This document shows, piece after piece, positions 1 through 12,528 of a DNA stretch of 64,000 nt. Below the pieces are notes generated by a model. The model saw only the letters and a program-made list of their open reading frames with translations. It did no database searches and was not told where the DNA came from. Source of the DNA: Stercorarius parasiticus (Eukaryota; Chordata; Aves; Charadriiformes; Stercorariidae); the NCBI GenBank assembly GCA_013396915.1, contig VWZL01003475.1:62001-126000 (forward strand), read 5' to 3'. How positions within the stretch are numbered: position 1 is the stretch's first letter; each line of letters begins with the position of its first letter. The position numbers and the translations under genes are program-made.

Positions 1-3000
1 AATTCTCTGCCTGACATGGATACTGGGAAGGAACAACACAGCAGGAGCATTTGATTTCCAGTTTTGCTCTCCCCTTTTATCTGCCTCTGTTTCCTATTAT
101 TTGTATTCTGCTTTATTCTTTCTTTCTGTAAATGAACAACTTCTTGTTCCTTCTTGATCTTTTGAATGAAGTGAGAATGGTGCTGTGTTCCTAGTTGAGG
201 CACATGCTCCTCTTTTCTAAGAGCACCTGTAATAAACCAGAAAATAGTGATCTGATCACGCAGAGTAAGTTCTAACTGAGGCTAAAAACAAGTCAGAGAA
301 GCCTCCAGAAGGTGGATAAGGCTCAGTATGCAGTGGCTTTTACTGAAAAACAAGCCCTTTTTTTTGTCTGGTATATAAAATTACTAGGTAAACCTAGCAG
401 AAGTTTTCCACTTTATTGGCTCAAAACTTGGGAAAAAAAATACCTTCTTTTTTTCTCTAAGGCATCTCCAGGCTGTGGCTTCTGATAGATGTTCTCTAGT
501 CTGTCAGACAAAAACAAGAGGGAGTTGGGGGAAGTGGAGAAGAGGGGGAGAATAAAATGGAATAGAATAAGGTCGTTGTTAACTTAGCATACTGTGTTCA
601 GTGCTAACGTCCTCTGCTCTGGAACAGTAAAATTACATCTTTGATTTCCTTTCTCATATCTGTAAAAAGCATTTTATGGGAGCTTGGGAAGAATTACTTA
701 GTGCTCCTCTATTGCTTTGTGAAACTAAATTATAGAAAGGTACCAAAAAATAGCATAGATATAAAATAGATGCCCTGGTCCCTATCATTGCTTTCCTGAA
801 GAGGAAACATGGTTCAAAAATACCCAGTTACAATCTTCTTGGGGTAATTGCATATTAGTTTTCTCAGGTAAGTTACATTGCTGATAACAAACAAAAATGC
901 TGAGTGATGTGAGGAATGCGCTTCAAGAAATATCTAACGCTGCTTTCTAAGAACATGAAAGATCCTAACCAAACTTCTATTTTGCACACGATTTTCTACT
1001 TTTTCAGTATTGTCTTATATATTGTCTCGCATCTCTGTATAAAACCGTTAACCTGATCTGATTTTTAAGGCATTTTTACACTGAATGTAGGTATTTGACA
1101 AAGTGGTGGTTTTTTTCCCCCTTTCGCAAAAAAATTTATCGACTGCCAAGATCTAAGGTGATACTTCATCTTTTTTGATCATTTTCTTTAACAGCGCAAA
1201 ACATACGTTGTAGTCGGACACTAGAATCTCTTTTAGTTTCTCTTTAATAGCATTTCCTAAGTCAGGCTATGTCTCCTTTTTGCAGTTACGATGTAGGTCA
1301 GATTGGGGATTAGAGGTCTTGGTTACTGTTCTCTTGTGTTTACTATTCTGACAGTTCTGGCTTTAGACAAGTCACTTAAAGTCTGTCTCAGATTCCCATA
1401 AAATGCGATAACATGTATCTTGGTCATCAGGGTATTGTATGAATTGATTTATACTTGTAAGATTTTGCAGGATGATTCATGTTACTCCTTTTACTCCCTC
1501 TCCACTCCTCAGCCCTTTCTGATTTCAGGTTTACCATTGGCCAAAATGGATGTGATGGAGGGAGGGAAATAATTCTCATCGTTACTCAGAAAGATAAAAG
1601 TAAAAAATTAATATAAGTATAAAATTGCCACTTAAAGCAATATTGTCACTTAAATACAAGTTTACAAATAGAGAATACATGGACATTACAAAGTCATAAA
1701 ATGATCCTGGGCAATTTTCTTACCGTATGGTCTCTTGTCAAGAACCTGATAGGTAAAGGGATATGTGTTTTGAAATTTGCTAGACATTGAGGAAGATATG
1801 AGAGCAGCGAGTTCATTATGCCCTGTGTTATGCCAGTTAGCAGAGAACTTGTATCATTTTTTTAGCCTGTAGAATTTGTGGCTCCTACAATGCAACTTCA
1901 TCCCTGTTCTGGAACAAGTCCTGTGCTATAGGAGTTCTGTTTAGGTACCCCTGTCTCCACTACTGAACGTACCGGCGGAGTGTGTTGTAGACATGATGTA
2001 GGATGACTGTTGTCAAGATTCAGTGGAAGGTTTTAAACTATGTTATAGAATTTTCACTGCAGTTTTCCTCAACCTAAATTGCCTGGCCCTATATTTACAA
2101 ATCTTGAACTTCAGCATAAATTCTAGATGGGTTGGGAAGTGATTTAATTACTTTTAGCAGCCAGAGCAATGTTGAGCACTGTCTGGAAGGTCTTATGTAG
2201 ACAACTATAGCTGCAAAATCAATGGCAGCCAAACCCTGATAACACTGTAGTGTAGATGGAGAAAATGCCATCAGAACCTCCCAAATCCCATAAACTAATC
2301 AGACAAAATAACACTTCTGTAGGGAAATCTGTCTATATTGGAAATTCTGATGAAGTCAAAACCTGCTGAGCAGTATGTGATTTGAATTGAACGGATGCAA
2401 CTTCATCAGTGAAACTTTGAAATGCAGACCAAGACAAAGCCTTAATCTAACCATTAGTTTTCAGAAAATGTTCCCTGTGTGTATATTTTAAATGTTAATT
2501 TTAATCAGTATAAGAGACATCTAAACTAGTCATGGAGCTCCAGTCCTCTTGAGAGCAATAGGATTTACAGTGTAGCCTGTTGACTGATGAGCCTCCTCAG
2601 CAGTCATATGAAGAGATGCTTAAATGAGAAAGCATTGTATTTTGGCAGCTTGTGACTTTGAAAATGTTTCCAGCTGTTTCTTTGAATTTTAAATACTAAA
2701 GACTGTAAGTTTCCAAGTATTTGGGCATTTGTTGCTACAGAAATCTTTCAGGTTTGTTTTGCGCTACCGTATGTTGAGGGCATTGTAATATAAGTCCTGG
2801 TCAGATAGAAGTAAGAAAACCTTGGAGTGGGAATAGGAAAGGAGTGTAAAGAAAATAATAAAGCATTTGTGTACCATTACACCATATGGGAGACAGCAGT
2901 GTGTGTTACGGGAAAACAGGAAAAAGTATCGTTTGTGACATGTGAAGAAAGCGTTCCCTTTATGTGCCACTGTTTTTATCTGCCTATAACTGCTGTCAGC

Positions 3001-3896
3001 AATCTGTAAGGACTGAGAGGGCTATACTCAGTCCCTGTGGAAGTGCTCAAGGCAGTATTATGTACTGAATACCATGCTTTCTCCATTCAAAAATTCCTAT
3101 AGGGACCTTGATGGTTTTAAATATCAGTGAGACCAAGGCACGTGTAAGATGTGCTAATGTAAACATTACAAATAGTTACATCTCTTGGGTGTCATTTGAG
3201 CCACCACAGTTCTGCTGGGCAAGATTTCCAGTGACATCTAATGGTGGGTTATGCATTTTCTGTAGATATTTTAAAGAAAGCTTTCCTTTTGTTAATTTTC
3301 TTTAGGCTTGTCCTTCTGACAGATTTAAATCCACTTCTAAGATCTCTGTCAGAAAAAAAGATTTATTACCTTACAAAATATCAGTTTAATCTGAATTATT
3401 TTGCATTGGTTTTTATTCCTCTTTTCTTCTCAAGAGGGTAAACTGTAACAGTGCCCAGAAATAAAATATACAAAGCGGTACTGTTTATTTTTTTCTTCCA
3501 ATACATAACAAGTTTCTTAATGCTAATTCATAATGCTAATTTAGCTTGTATAGTCATGGTCACATTAATTCTGAACAAACCCCTTCAAGCATTGGTAACA
3601 GTGTAACTGCAGTATTATTATGGTATAGATGAACTGATATGGTTGAGAGTTAGCTCAGAAACCTCTCAGATATGGTACTGTATTGTCAGCTCTTTGAATA
3701 ATAGATGGACTTGACTATATATAACATGGTAAAGTAGTGCAGATTGTAGACTGTAAACTAAACCTAATCTGTGGTGCTTTAGTTATGAGTTGCAAAAGGC
3801 CTGAATGTCAAGTTAGATGTGCTGTTTATCCAGTTCAGAGTAGTCTCATTTGCCTGTGCATGATTGTGCAGTGAGACCCTAAGCCACAATGGCATT
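1..3896. other. Non-coding AT-rich sequence, no gene recognised
   Basis: Open frames are short, scattered over both strands and show no protein-like composition. A plus-strand 'ctcag|gtaagt' donor-like site lies near 866-875, but the sequence before it is open in only one frame and looks random. A small minus-strand segment at 1724-1779 has an acceptor-like and a donor-like boundary and is discussed among the rejected items. I see no recognisable repeat family until the CR1 tail at 3897. Likely intronic or intergenic. Confidence 0.5.
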
Positions 3897-3965
3897 CATA
3901 GAATTGTAGAATAGGTTTGCGTTGGAAGGGACTTCTAAAGGCCATCTAGTCCAACACCCCTACGT
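3897..3965 (-). mobile_element. CR1 LINE 3' tail fragment
   Basis: The block 'catagaattgtagaatagg' followed by 'gttggaagggacttctaaag' and 'ccatctagtccaac' is the reverse complement of the 3' end of avian CR1 retrotransposons, whose sense strand reads through 'gactagatgatctt...ccttccaacc' into short 'attctatg' repeats. Only about 70 bp remain, as expected for CR1, which usually inserts as 5'-truncated copies. The terminal octamer repeats are already mutated ('catagaattgtagaat'), so this is an old copy. It marks the genome as bird or another CR1-bearing reptile lineage. The inner boundary is approximate. Confidence 0.85.
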
Positions 3966-6900
3966 TCATGCTGTAAGGAATGGGGAAGAGAGAGATGCAT
4001 AGTTTCACTTAGAGCCAGAATTTACTGCTGTTTGAATATAGCTTTTTTGAGGATGTCTAAAATCAGACATCAGTCTGTTTTTCAGGAAATGACTATTGTG
4101 ATTTTAAATACCCAACAGTATTCTGGAGACTTGCTCAGGAAAACCTGATTTGCAATAAGGAGTAGGCATTGTTGGAAAAAAAAAGAAAATTAAAGTGAGG
4201 AAAGGTGAATGAATTCAAGGAGGATAGAACAACTCAACATGAAGACCTGAATAAAAGTTTTAAAAGTCCACTGTGCTTGAAGAAATTTTGGAGACAATAT
4301 AGTTCAATTGAACTGGAAAGCATTGTGAAATTGTGCCAGAATTTCTTTGATTAGTGGTGAGATCAGTTCCTCTTCAGAGGAAAATCAGATAAAATTTCAA
4401 CAGTGGTATTGTTTTTAATGAAACGCTTTGACTGGTTTTTGTTTTGAACTTATATTTGTGTGCAAATACACTATATAAGTGGAAGAAGGCATCAAAAGTG
4501 AAATATGTCGGTCAAGCTGTAATTTTAAAAATGAAATTTGTCTTCCACAACTTAAGTTGTGTGGAGCCTTAAAGTGAAGTAAAAATCAATATTTAAAAGT
4601 GAAGAGAAAACCAGCTGAATGGTTAGAAACATGACAAAGGTCATACTGGGTCTATTTTGCCCAATATCCAGTCTCTGACTGGTGCCAACAGCAGATGTTT
4701 GGAGAAGAGGCAGAATGAGTAAAGCATACAGTCATTTCCAGTCTTTCCAGAGGAAAAACTGTCAGATTCCAGAGACTTATGCTTTAGGGACTTCCCACTG
4801 TAGCTAGTCACTGCTGTGCAAGGGAGTAATAACAAGATGCTCTGGAATCTGAATTTGTAAATTACTGTAAATTGTTTCAGATGAGCTTTGTTGGATCAAT
4901 TCCTGCCTAGTGAAGGCTTAGTGCGCAAACATATATGTGAAATAAACTTTCCATTTGCAAAAAATTACCCTCTTAAGAGAGAAAAACATGAGAGAAAATT
5001 TCTGTCCCCAAAACTACCACTACTTTGAAAAATCTTTGAGACAAAACTGTTCCTCACTGGAAGGAGTAATAGCTTATTAGATTAATATATGATCCATATT
5101 CACTGTAAGGAAAGATGATGTCTGATTGATTTGACTGAAAATAGACCATTTGAAAACTTAAATTTTCCTTTAGTCAGTCTAGGTGCAGATCAGGGATCAG
5201 CAAATGTTAATTATTTAAATTAGAAACATTATAAGCTAACTGAGGGAAAATTATCCAGAAATAAAACAGTACAGGGGAAGCCTGAACACTTCTAAAAACT
5301 AATAGAAGCTATGAATTTTTTTCATTAATAGGTTTTCCTGAATCAACAGTTATGAGTGTGTGAAATTTGATTATCAGAACAACAGAAATAACTGGTTTGA
5401 AGAGGCCTTCTAGTTTATTTTTAAAACCAACTGCTTTTACATAGTTTTATCTGGGGCAGGAAATGCTATACTTTAGATTTTAGTGAGTCCTCAGACCCAT
5501 TTTTAATGCTCTGACTTTTGTTCCGCCTTTATCAATTGCCTTTATCATTACTTTTTTCCCCCCATCCTTCTATCCTCTGGCCCCTCAAAATACCATCAGG
5601 AAACACTTGAACACATGGGTTTCCTACTTACAGAACATTTTTTTCCAAAACCCATGATCCCCTCTGGGATACTGCAATATTAAATTGAATGTTTTCTAAA
5701 GCTTTTATAAGAAGTTTCATTTCAAATGCGCCTGTAAATCATGAACTGCAGTGGTTTGAAAGTACATCCAAAAGTACCCAGCAAATATTGCAGTATTTTT
5801 AGTTTAAAAGATGCAATTAGAGTGGAATTAGTGATGGTGCTGTCCTAGGAGGACTGAGCGGCTGATGTCAATAAAATCACTCCAGTGCAGATAGAGGAAT
5901 GTTTTGACTTCATTAGCTGTGGTGAAAGGCAAGTTCAAGGCAAAGAAAAGGGTCCAGGAAAAAGGGAGGTTATGTAGGAGATGGATTTGTGTAGTGAGGT
6001 TGGTCATGGTTTGTACTCGCTGTTAACCCTAATGCTACAGTGAAATTATACTTTTTTTTTTTTTCCTGTGTGATAGCTTTACTCCACCTGCAGTCTAATA
6101 TGGGTTGGGGTGTTTTAATGTCTCCTCTACTGATCTTTGCTAGGCATTGTAGTAAAGCAATTAATTTTTCTTGGACGTTATGCATAGAAAAATTCAGACC
6201 AAAACATACTACTTTCTGGGATAATTTTGAAATTTGTTTAATGTTGCAGAAAGCCTAATTTGCACAATTTTCCCTCCAATTTTAAAAAAAACAACCTAAA
6301 AATCTAAAATTTGTTGTTTTTTCAAAATTTTTGTGTTTTACATTCCTTTTACTATTGTGGTAACAGAAATATATGTCTTGAGTGGCATTGTAGAAAACAG
6401 ACAACAAAATTGCTGACAATGGGTATCTGTGAAATGGTTTCAAACACAAAGTAATTTTGAATCCAAACCAAGCCTTGAATTTACTTGTAATAGTGATGGT
6501 TAAATTCCAGTCTTGTTTATCTTAGAGTGTTTGAAAATGTTATTCAAGGCAGAAGCTGTTATCTTCAATCCAAAACTTTAAATCAGAAATACTGTGAGAC
6601 TTGGAAAATGTGTTAATGCATTTCACTTTGCAAAATTCTGAATTTTTTTTTGCTGCTATGAATTTATTTTAATTGGGTGTGATATGTTACAGTAAAATAA
6701 TTGAAACTAGTGAAAGCATTTTAGTTTAAAAAAGAGATGTTAGTACTAATAAAAGCATTTTCTCATCTTTTTAGCATCTCATTTTGCTGTGCATAGGCTG
6801 CTGGGGGGATGTGGTGGTGATATTGTGATACTTATCAGATTGTGCTGTCTTGTTAATTAATCTAGTAATGAAACTATTTTTTGTAAGTAATGCTAAGAAA

Positions 6901-9900
6901 TAATGTAAGACTATAACAATTGGTAATTCCAAATGTTCGGTTTGTAGTTCCATATGGAAACTATCTAAGAGAAAGATATGGTTTTTTGAATCTTTTATGG
7001 AAAAGTTAAAAATGTTTTACTTAGAGGAACAGCAATAGTTTTATTGATTTTTTTTTTTTGTAGAACACAACTTCCAAGGATATTTTTCCAGCTCAGACTG
7101 TATTTCTTAAAGAAAAAACAATGTAATCAGTCTTACAGATACAGCTACTAGCACTCTTTTTTCTCTGTGTTAGGATTACGTCTGTGTTGTAATCGCCCTC
7201 TTCTACATTCTGTGTGGCTGACTGCTGCTATACAGTCTGAATATATGGGGAAAGAGGGGGGGTACATGCCAATTACTGCATTTCTTAATAATTTAAAATA
7301 ATAAACACTCACTTATTAAGCAGACACTGCTGCATTTGAAGCCCATGGGATGAAGAATGAGCTTAATTGGGTGATGGGTGAATGCTTAGTACTCTGAAAT
7401 GAAAATGTTTAATTCATGTCTATTAATTTTCCATTTACTTTCATAGGAACTAGTATAAAGTAAACTGAAAAGTTATTCAGTTTGGATTGCCTATGATCAG
7501 ATCTGATTCTAACATTAACTCAATTGCTTGCAGTTTTCCCGTACCTGTTTTATTGACACTGACTGAAGAATACTGACACTCAGTTTCAATTTTATATACA
7601 AGTTCATCAGCACAAGTGCTGTTAAGACGAGACATTTTGACTAGATGTAGAATACATAATTACTCTCTTTGATGTGATGTTAATCTTCTAATCTTTGCCC
7701 CATTCAAAAATAGTGTAAGGGAAGGAAGTACTTTAAAGTTTGAGTGAAAGACACTTCATGTACTTTTTTCTCTCCTTTTCCAGTCCTAATTTTGTCCTTC
7801 CTCCTCAGATTCCAGGCCGCTTCCTAGGTGCTTTTTTGTGCAACAACTGTCAAATATAACAAATTGGGATAGCTTGTGTTATATAGTAAAAAGCTGTTAC
7901 CTTAATCTCTTCAGGTTCTGTGTTCTATCATACAGCCTCCTGTTCAGCTTCAGAGGACAAATTATATTTTAGAAGTTTCACTTTCATTATCAAATGATTT
8001 CTAAAAACACTGGATGATTTAGCTGGTTTATATGTGATTTGCTGCTTTAGCATTCTAATATTGATTATTCCATGAGCTTTAATGATATAATTAATTCACT
8101 ACATGCTCTCAGATACTGAAGAAATGTCAAGGATATGAAGTGAATCCAATTCTTGTCAGTTACTCAGCTTTTCTATCCCAAATAAGTGTGGAGCTAGTAA
8201 TTTCTTCAAATGCACAGAGGATGAGAAAAGTCTAGGGTTTTTTCTTAAGTTATGGGCAAAGGAAACCTACATCATATGTATTTCTTCTATAGCATTAGGT
8301 CAGTGGTCTGGGTAACTTTAAATTTCTGCTTGCTGGCTTCAGTAAGCATTCTGTTAATTTTTAAAAACTGTATAGCATATTAAGGAACGTTTTGTAAAAT
8401 AAAGGACATCAGCACTGCATCAAAGCATGTTACAGTATGTTATTTCGTTAAGTTATTGAAAAGGTTAAGCTAATATGAGCAATTGTTTACAGGTGGTTTT
8501 GTTGATGTTCAACTAATTAGATTGCTGATTAACTTCGCTGTGCTGAGAAGCATTTTATTGACTTATTATTTTGATAATAAAATAAAATAATAACTATAAA
8601 TAATGATATATAATAACAAAATAAAATAACCATTTTAATAATAAAATAAAATAATAACTGTTATTTTGTTAATGTTACCTAACATCTTCCCGGTTATTCT
8701 CATGAAACAACTTTTCTAATGCAGCTGTTCTGTGCCTGTTGCTGGCATAGCAACTCTCAAATTGGCCTAAATAGGTCAGGAAAATTTTGATGTAATAGTA
8801 ATGTTTTTGATATATAGTCTGTATGTAACTTTGGCATCATTCTGGACTCATTTCCATCACACTGGAAAGTTTTGCCTGATCAAGCTGTCATCCTCATCCT
8901 GACTGAAAGCTTGCTTTAGAATCACTATCTTTGCATCATTTTTAAACCTTACCGTTTCAGCACTGCAGCAATATCATGTTGTATATCTTAGTAACAAAGA
9001 CCTGGAGCAAGTACAGACACTCAGAAAAGTACCCGGGTCTGTCATAATTATGTTATGCTGCAACATCTATTGTTGAAATGTTAATAAAAAATATTTTTGC
9101 TTCAGGTGTATTCTGATGTATTTAACTTGCTCCTTAATTTTGCATATTTTGGGGTTTTATTAAATAAATTTCTAAATGTACCAGCTGTAAATGACCTCTT
9201 TCAACCATGACTTCATCTTATTCCTAGTTTAGTTTCACTTCATGTGGAAAAACTGGATGTAAACTCTGAAAATGCTGCTGTTGCTTTCTTTTAATGTAAA
9301 TTCCAATTCACGTAACTGCTGTGGATTATTCTGTAGAAAACCCTTTTGTATCAGCAGTGCAAATAGCTGGACTTTCACATGGTATCTTGTTAAACTCAAT
9401 TCATCTGTATATTGATGTATATAAGCCTAAAGATTATTTAGACCTTACTCCTGTGAGGGACTTCATATCTTTCTGCAATATATGGAATGTCTTTGAAGAC
9501 GTATTTTGCAAATTAAACTGAGCTCAGAGTAAATAAGTTAGTTTTCAAATAAATACAGGAATCATTCATCAATGCAACCCATCATCTAAGAAATTTAATA
9601 AAATTGGAGAAAGGAATCAGTATATTGAGTATTGATGAGAAAGACAAAGCAGGACAAAAGTACACACAGAGCAGGCTACAGTGATGGTGCAAAACTCAGT
9701 CCTATTACCCATCGGAGAGGATACTGGGCCTCTTCCATGCACAGGGGTCGAGCCTAAGCAAACATCTTTGCTATACTTCATGCAGAGCAACTGTGAAAGC
9801 TGGAGAGGTTTAAGCAGTTGTTCTGAAAGGATCCAACTACATTGTTGCATTCAGTTGCTTAGAGCTATGCAACAATGAAAGAGTTGGCAAGTAGCTTCAT

Positions 9901-12296
9901 GCTTATATGCATTGGTCTGCTTCTGTGTGAGTTCCACGTAAGACAAACACTGAAATCTTTTGATTGCAGAGAAGGTGATTATAGAAAGACACGGGAAGCA
10001 CAGTGAGCTTGAAAGCAGAAATGAATGCATTTATTTTTTCAGTCAATTTGAGCTGATAATGGGAATTTTCATGCAATATTAATCAGGATAGTAGCTTCTG
10101 CTAATAGAGTAGAAATGTACCTCTGAGGAACAAGTTTATTTTCTTAAATGTAGCTATCACTGTAATACTAAAGGTCTTTTTAAAATAAAAGGAAATAAGC
10201 ATTAAATCCATTCCTTATGAAAACAAATATTTTTCCATTGCCTTTCCCTGATTGCTTTTGAATTTTTACAGTAACTTCCTAGAAAACTTGGCTTTTATAA
10301 ATGTGACAAATTAGAATAATATTTGGTGCTTACATTGCTGTTATTTATTGTTCTGGTACAGTAACTTCACCAAATACTCATTTTAATCAGCATTGACATA
10401 TATGGAAAAAAAGAGGAAATGAATAGTGATGCATAGCACATCACCCATATTTTAATTCTCATGTATGCTGGCCCAGATTTCCACTTCAAATGTTATTTGA
10501 AGTTCTAATGGGATTGTTTTCAATTGCCCTAATGCATTAAGGTATTTTTCTGTGGTCATAGGCTTACTGATGTAGTCTTTTGTGGTGTTCTACTCTTCTA
10601 GCAAAATTAGGATTGGAATGGCAGAATAGTTCATTTCTATTAAAGTCAGTTTGACTGTCTGTCTGCAAACAGTTGTAACTTTACCTTAAGTTAAATGCTT
10701 TAATCTTTATGAATGGAACAGGCAATGCTAGTTAAATCTTTCGAAGGCGATATTAGCCAAAATGGATTTGGCTGACGAGTGAATTTATTTTTAAGTCTCA
10801 CTTCAGCTGAAATGTTCAACTTAGCTAAAGCTGTAGTACTATTTCAGAGGAAAAAAGCTAGTATGTCAAATTCTGTTATGGGACTACTTATGCCTAACTT
10901 AATCAACCTTTACAAAGTTTATATTAATACATAAATATTAATATACATTCCATATTTTATATAGTATTTTACATGAAGAGTTTTTTCAGCAAAAATCACC
11001 TTCATGTGATTGCCCATGAAAAAGAAATGCAGTCAATATTTGCAAAATCTACTTGAATTTAAACTTAACCATCTGCAATTCTACAGACAGATTCCCTCCC
11101 TCTGAAAGGACTGAAATGTTTTATCAGTAGGCTTGACAGTTTCATCCTATATGCTTATAAGTCAGCTTCCGTTTCCTGTAAATGCTTAGTACTGTTAAAA
11201 CATCTCAGCATATAAATGTTTTGTTGTCTTGAATACACTGACTGCTGTTGTCCCTCTGGAGTTGCATGCTGCTGCATATATTTATCATAGTATTTCGCTT
11301 GTCTGCATACTCATTTTGTAGGCTAAATCTACTTGCCCTGTGGGCACAGGTACTATACCAAACAGCTGTGTTAGTGGAAGAATGGGACTTGCACCTATTT
11401 TAACATCTGGTCCCCTGTAAAACATCATTAACTCAGATCTTCCATCTTGAACAGCTCATGTAATTACTTCAGGTGGAAGAAACTAGTTTAAAGTCTAACA
11501 AACGGCAGGTCTTTGCTCCTGGCTCATTTTGACTGAAATAAAAGAAAGATAATTTTTAGGATGCTGTTACTGATATGTAGCCCAGAGGTGGTGATGGTTG
11601 CACAAGTAGTATGGATGGAGACATTTTGCTTTCAGCTTCAGAAAGTATTCTCTTCAGAGCAAGTGTGAGCAAGCAGCAACTATTTGAGGTCTTTCAGCGA
11701 ATGCATTGCACAAAAAGGAAACTTAGGTAAAGCTATGACTTACACAATGTTATGTCAGTCATGTTTAAGCAGTCCCCACTGACATCAATGTGGAGTTCTA
11801 CACAAGTGTTAGTGTCATAATCTCACTTGAAAACAAACATGCATGTAGGTCATGAGTCCAAACATACATTAAATGTAAATATTCTGCTAAAAAAGAGCCT
11901 GTGGTTATCTTCCTAAAAATTATTCATAGGCAAATAAGATGTGATGAAGGCATAACACTTTTAATGCACCCGGATGATTGGAACAGCTTATAATACTGTT
12001 CCTGCAGAGATAAAATACAAAACAGAGTGATTATAACTAATGTGCCCGTACATTTGAATGACAAAGATTGTCCCCAACAGTAGGTATAATGGAAAAAAAC
12101 ATCCAAAAGAACGTAAAGACTTCCAATTAATTCTGTGGACTAAGCATAGATTTTGATGTTTCTTTATTTTAATTTGTTTTCTATTGGTAGAAGACAATAT
12201 AAGAGGACTCAGGAGAATAATAAAAATGATGAGTGATGCCTTTTTTTGGCCTGGGTAGGTGAAGTGTAGAAGAAATACTATACAGCATAGTTTTGT
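3966..12296. other. Non-coding AT-rich sequence, mostly featureless
   Basis: No gene is recognised in this 8.3 kb. It contains homopolymer T and A runs, an AT-rich simple-repeat patch at 8574-8659 (listed separately), and many short open frames without protein-like character. Two short minus-strand segments with splice-like borders (5052-5096 and 7180-7236) are too short to accept. A GC-richer patch at about 9680-9880 has opposing open frames on both strands, neither recognisable. Confidence 0.45.
8574..8659. repeat. AT-rich repeat pair, two exact 22-bp copies
   Basis: The 22-base string 'ataataaaataaaataataact' occurs exactly at 8574-8595 and again at 8638-8659, separated by 42 bp of related A/T sequence ('ataaataatgatatataataacaaaataaaataacc...'). 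The whole patch is built from ATAA/AATA words with almost no G. It is best read as a decaying simple-sequence tract or a local duplication inside one. It could act as a DNA-unwinding or scaffold-attachment type region, but the sequence shows only composition. Confidence 0.8.
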
Positions 12297-12338
12297 CTAT
12301 GCACTAATTTGGACAAATACCATTGATTGCAAAATTAC

Positions 12339-12528
12339 ATTAAATGGCTTTGGAAACTGGGTAAGATTGGACAAGTTGGAAGAATGTTTGATTTGGTGGT
12401 GGAGATTTTGCATCTTTAACTTATGATTCTTGTCAAAAGTTTCTTCCACTTGTTTAGCTATGATTCTCTCAAGTTCTTGGTTCCGCAAAATAGGATCCCA
12501 TTTGATAACAGTGTTACAGGATTCAAAA
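12339..12528 (-). CDS. Possible coding exon of an unidentified protein
   Basis: On the minus strand, an acceptor-like stretch (pyrimidines, then 'aatcttctag') ends at 12529. It is followed by an open frame that starts with one base completing a codon and reads 63 codons to a possible 'gtaatt' donor at 12338. The predicted peptide includes 'WDPILRNQELERIIAKQVEE' and continues with TFDKNHKLKMQNL. This is a charged segment with helical or coiled-coil character, unlike the Phe/Leu/Ile/Ser-rich peptides that random AT-rich frames give here. The frame also stays open past the donor to a stop at 12297-12299, so it could instead be a terminal exon. The frame has no internal ATG start, so an exon reading is favoured over a complete gene. 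The 3' boundary is weak and the family is not recognised. It shares its strand with the candidates at 28.9, 50.4 and 58.1 kb. Confidence 0.28.

Noticed and set aside
1724..1779. Minus-strand 56-base segment with acceptor 'cctcaatgtctag' and GTAAGA donor, reading KFQNTYPFTYQVLDKRPY
   Set aside because: Both borders look good and one frame is open, but at 18 codons an open frame is expected by chance. It needs RNA or conservation support.
5052..5096. Minus-strand 45-base segment between 'tttccttacag' and a GTGAGG donor
   Set aside because: Only 14 codons open; splice-like pairs this close are common in AT-rich DNA.
7180..7236. Minus-strand 57-base segment with an excellent acceptor (pyrimidine tract then 'atattcag') and a GTAATC donor, phase 1 to 1
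   Set aside because: Too short (18 codons) and the donor is weak. It is compatible in phase with other candidates, but one in three random segments would be.
7289..7380. Minus-strand segment between a strong 'cattttcatttcag' acceptor and GTGAGT donor near 7.3 kb
   Set aside because: The most protein-like frame ends in TAATAA immediately before the donor, and the other frame has a stop just after the acceptor, so no consistent exon results.
7893..7945. Minus-strand open stretch before an AAG|GTAACA donor
   Set aside because: No adequate acceptor; the upstream in-frame stop limits it to about 20 codons.
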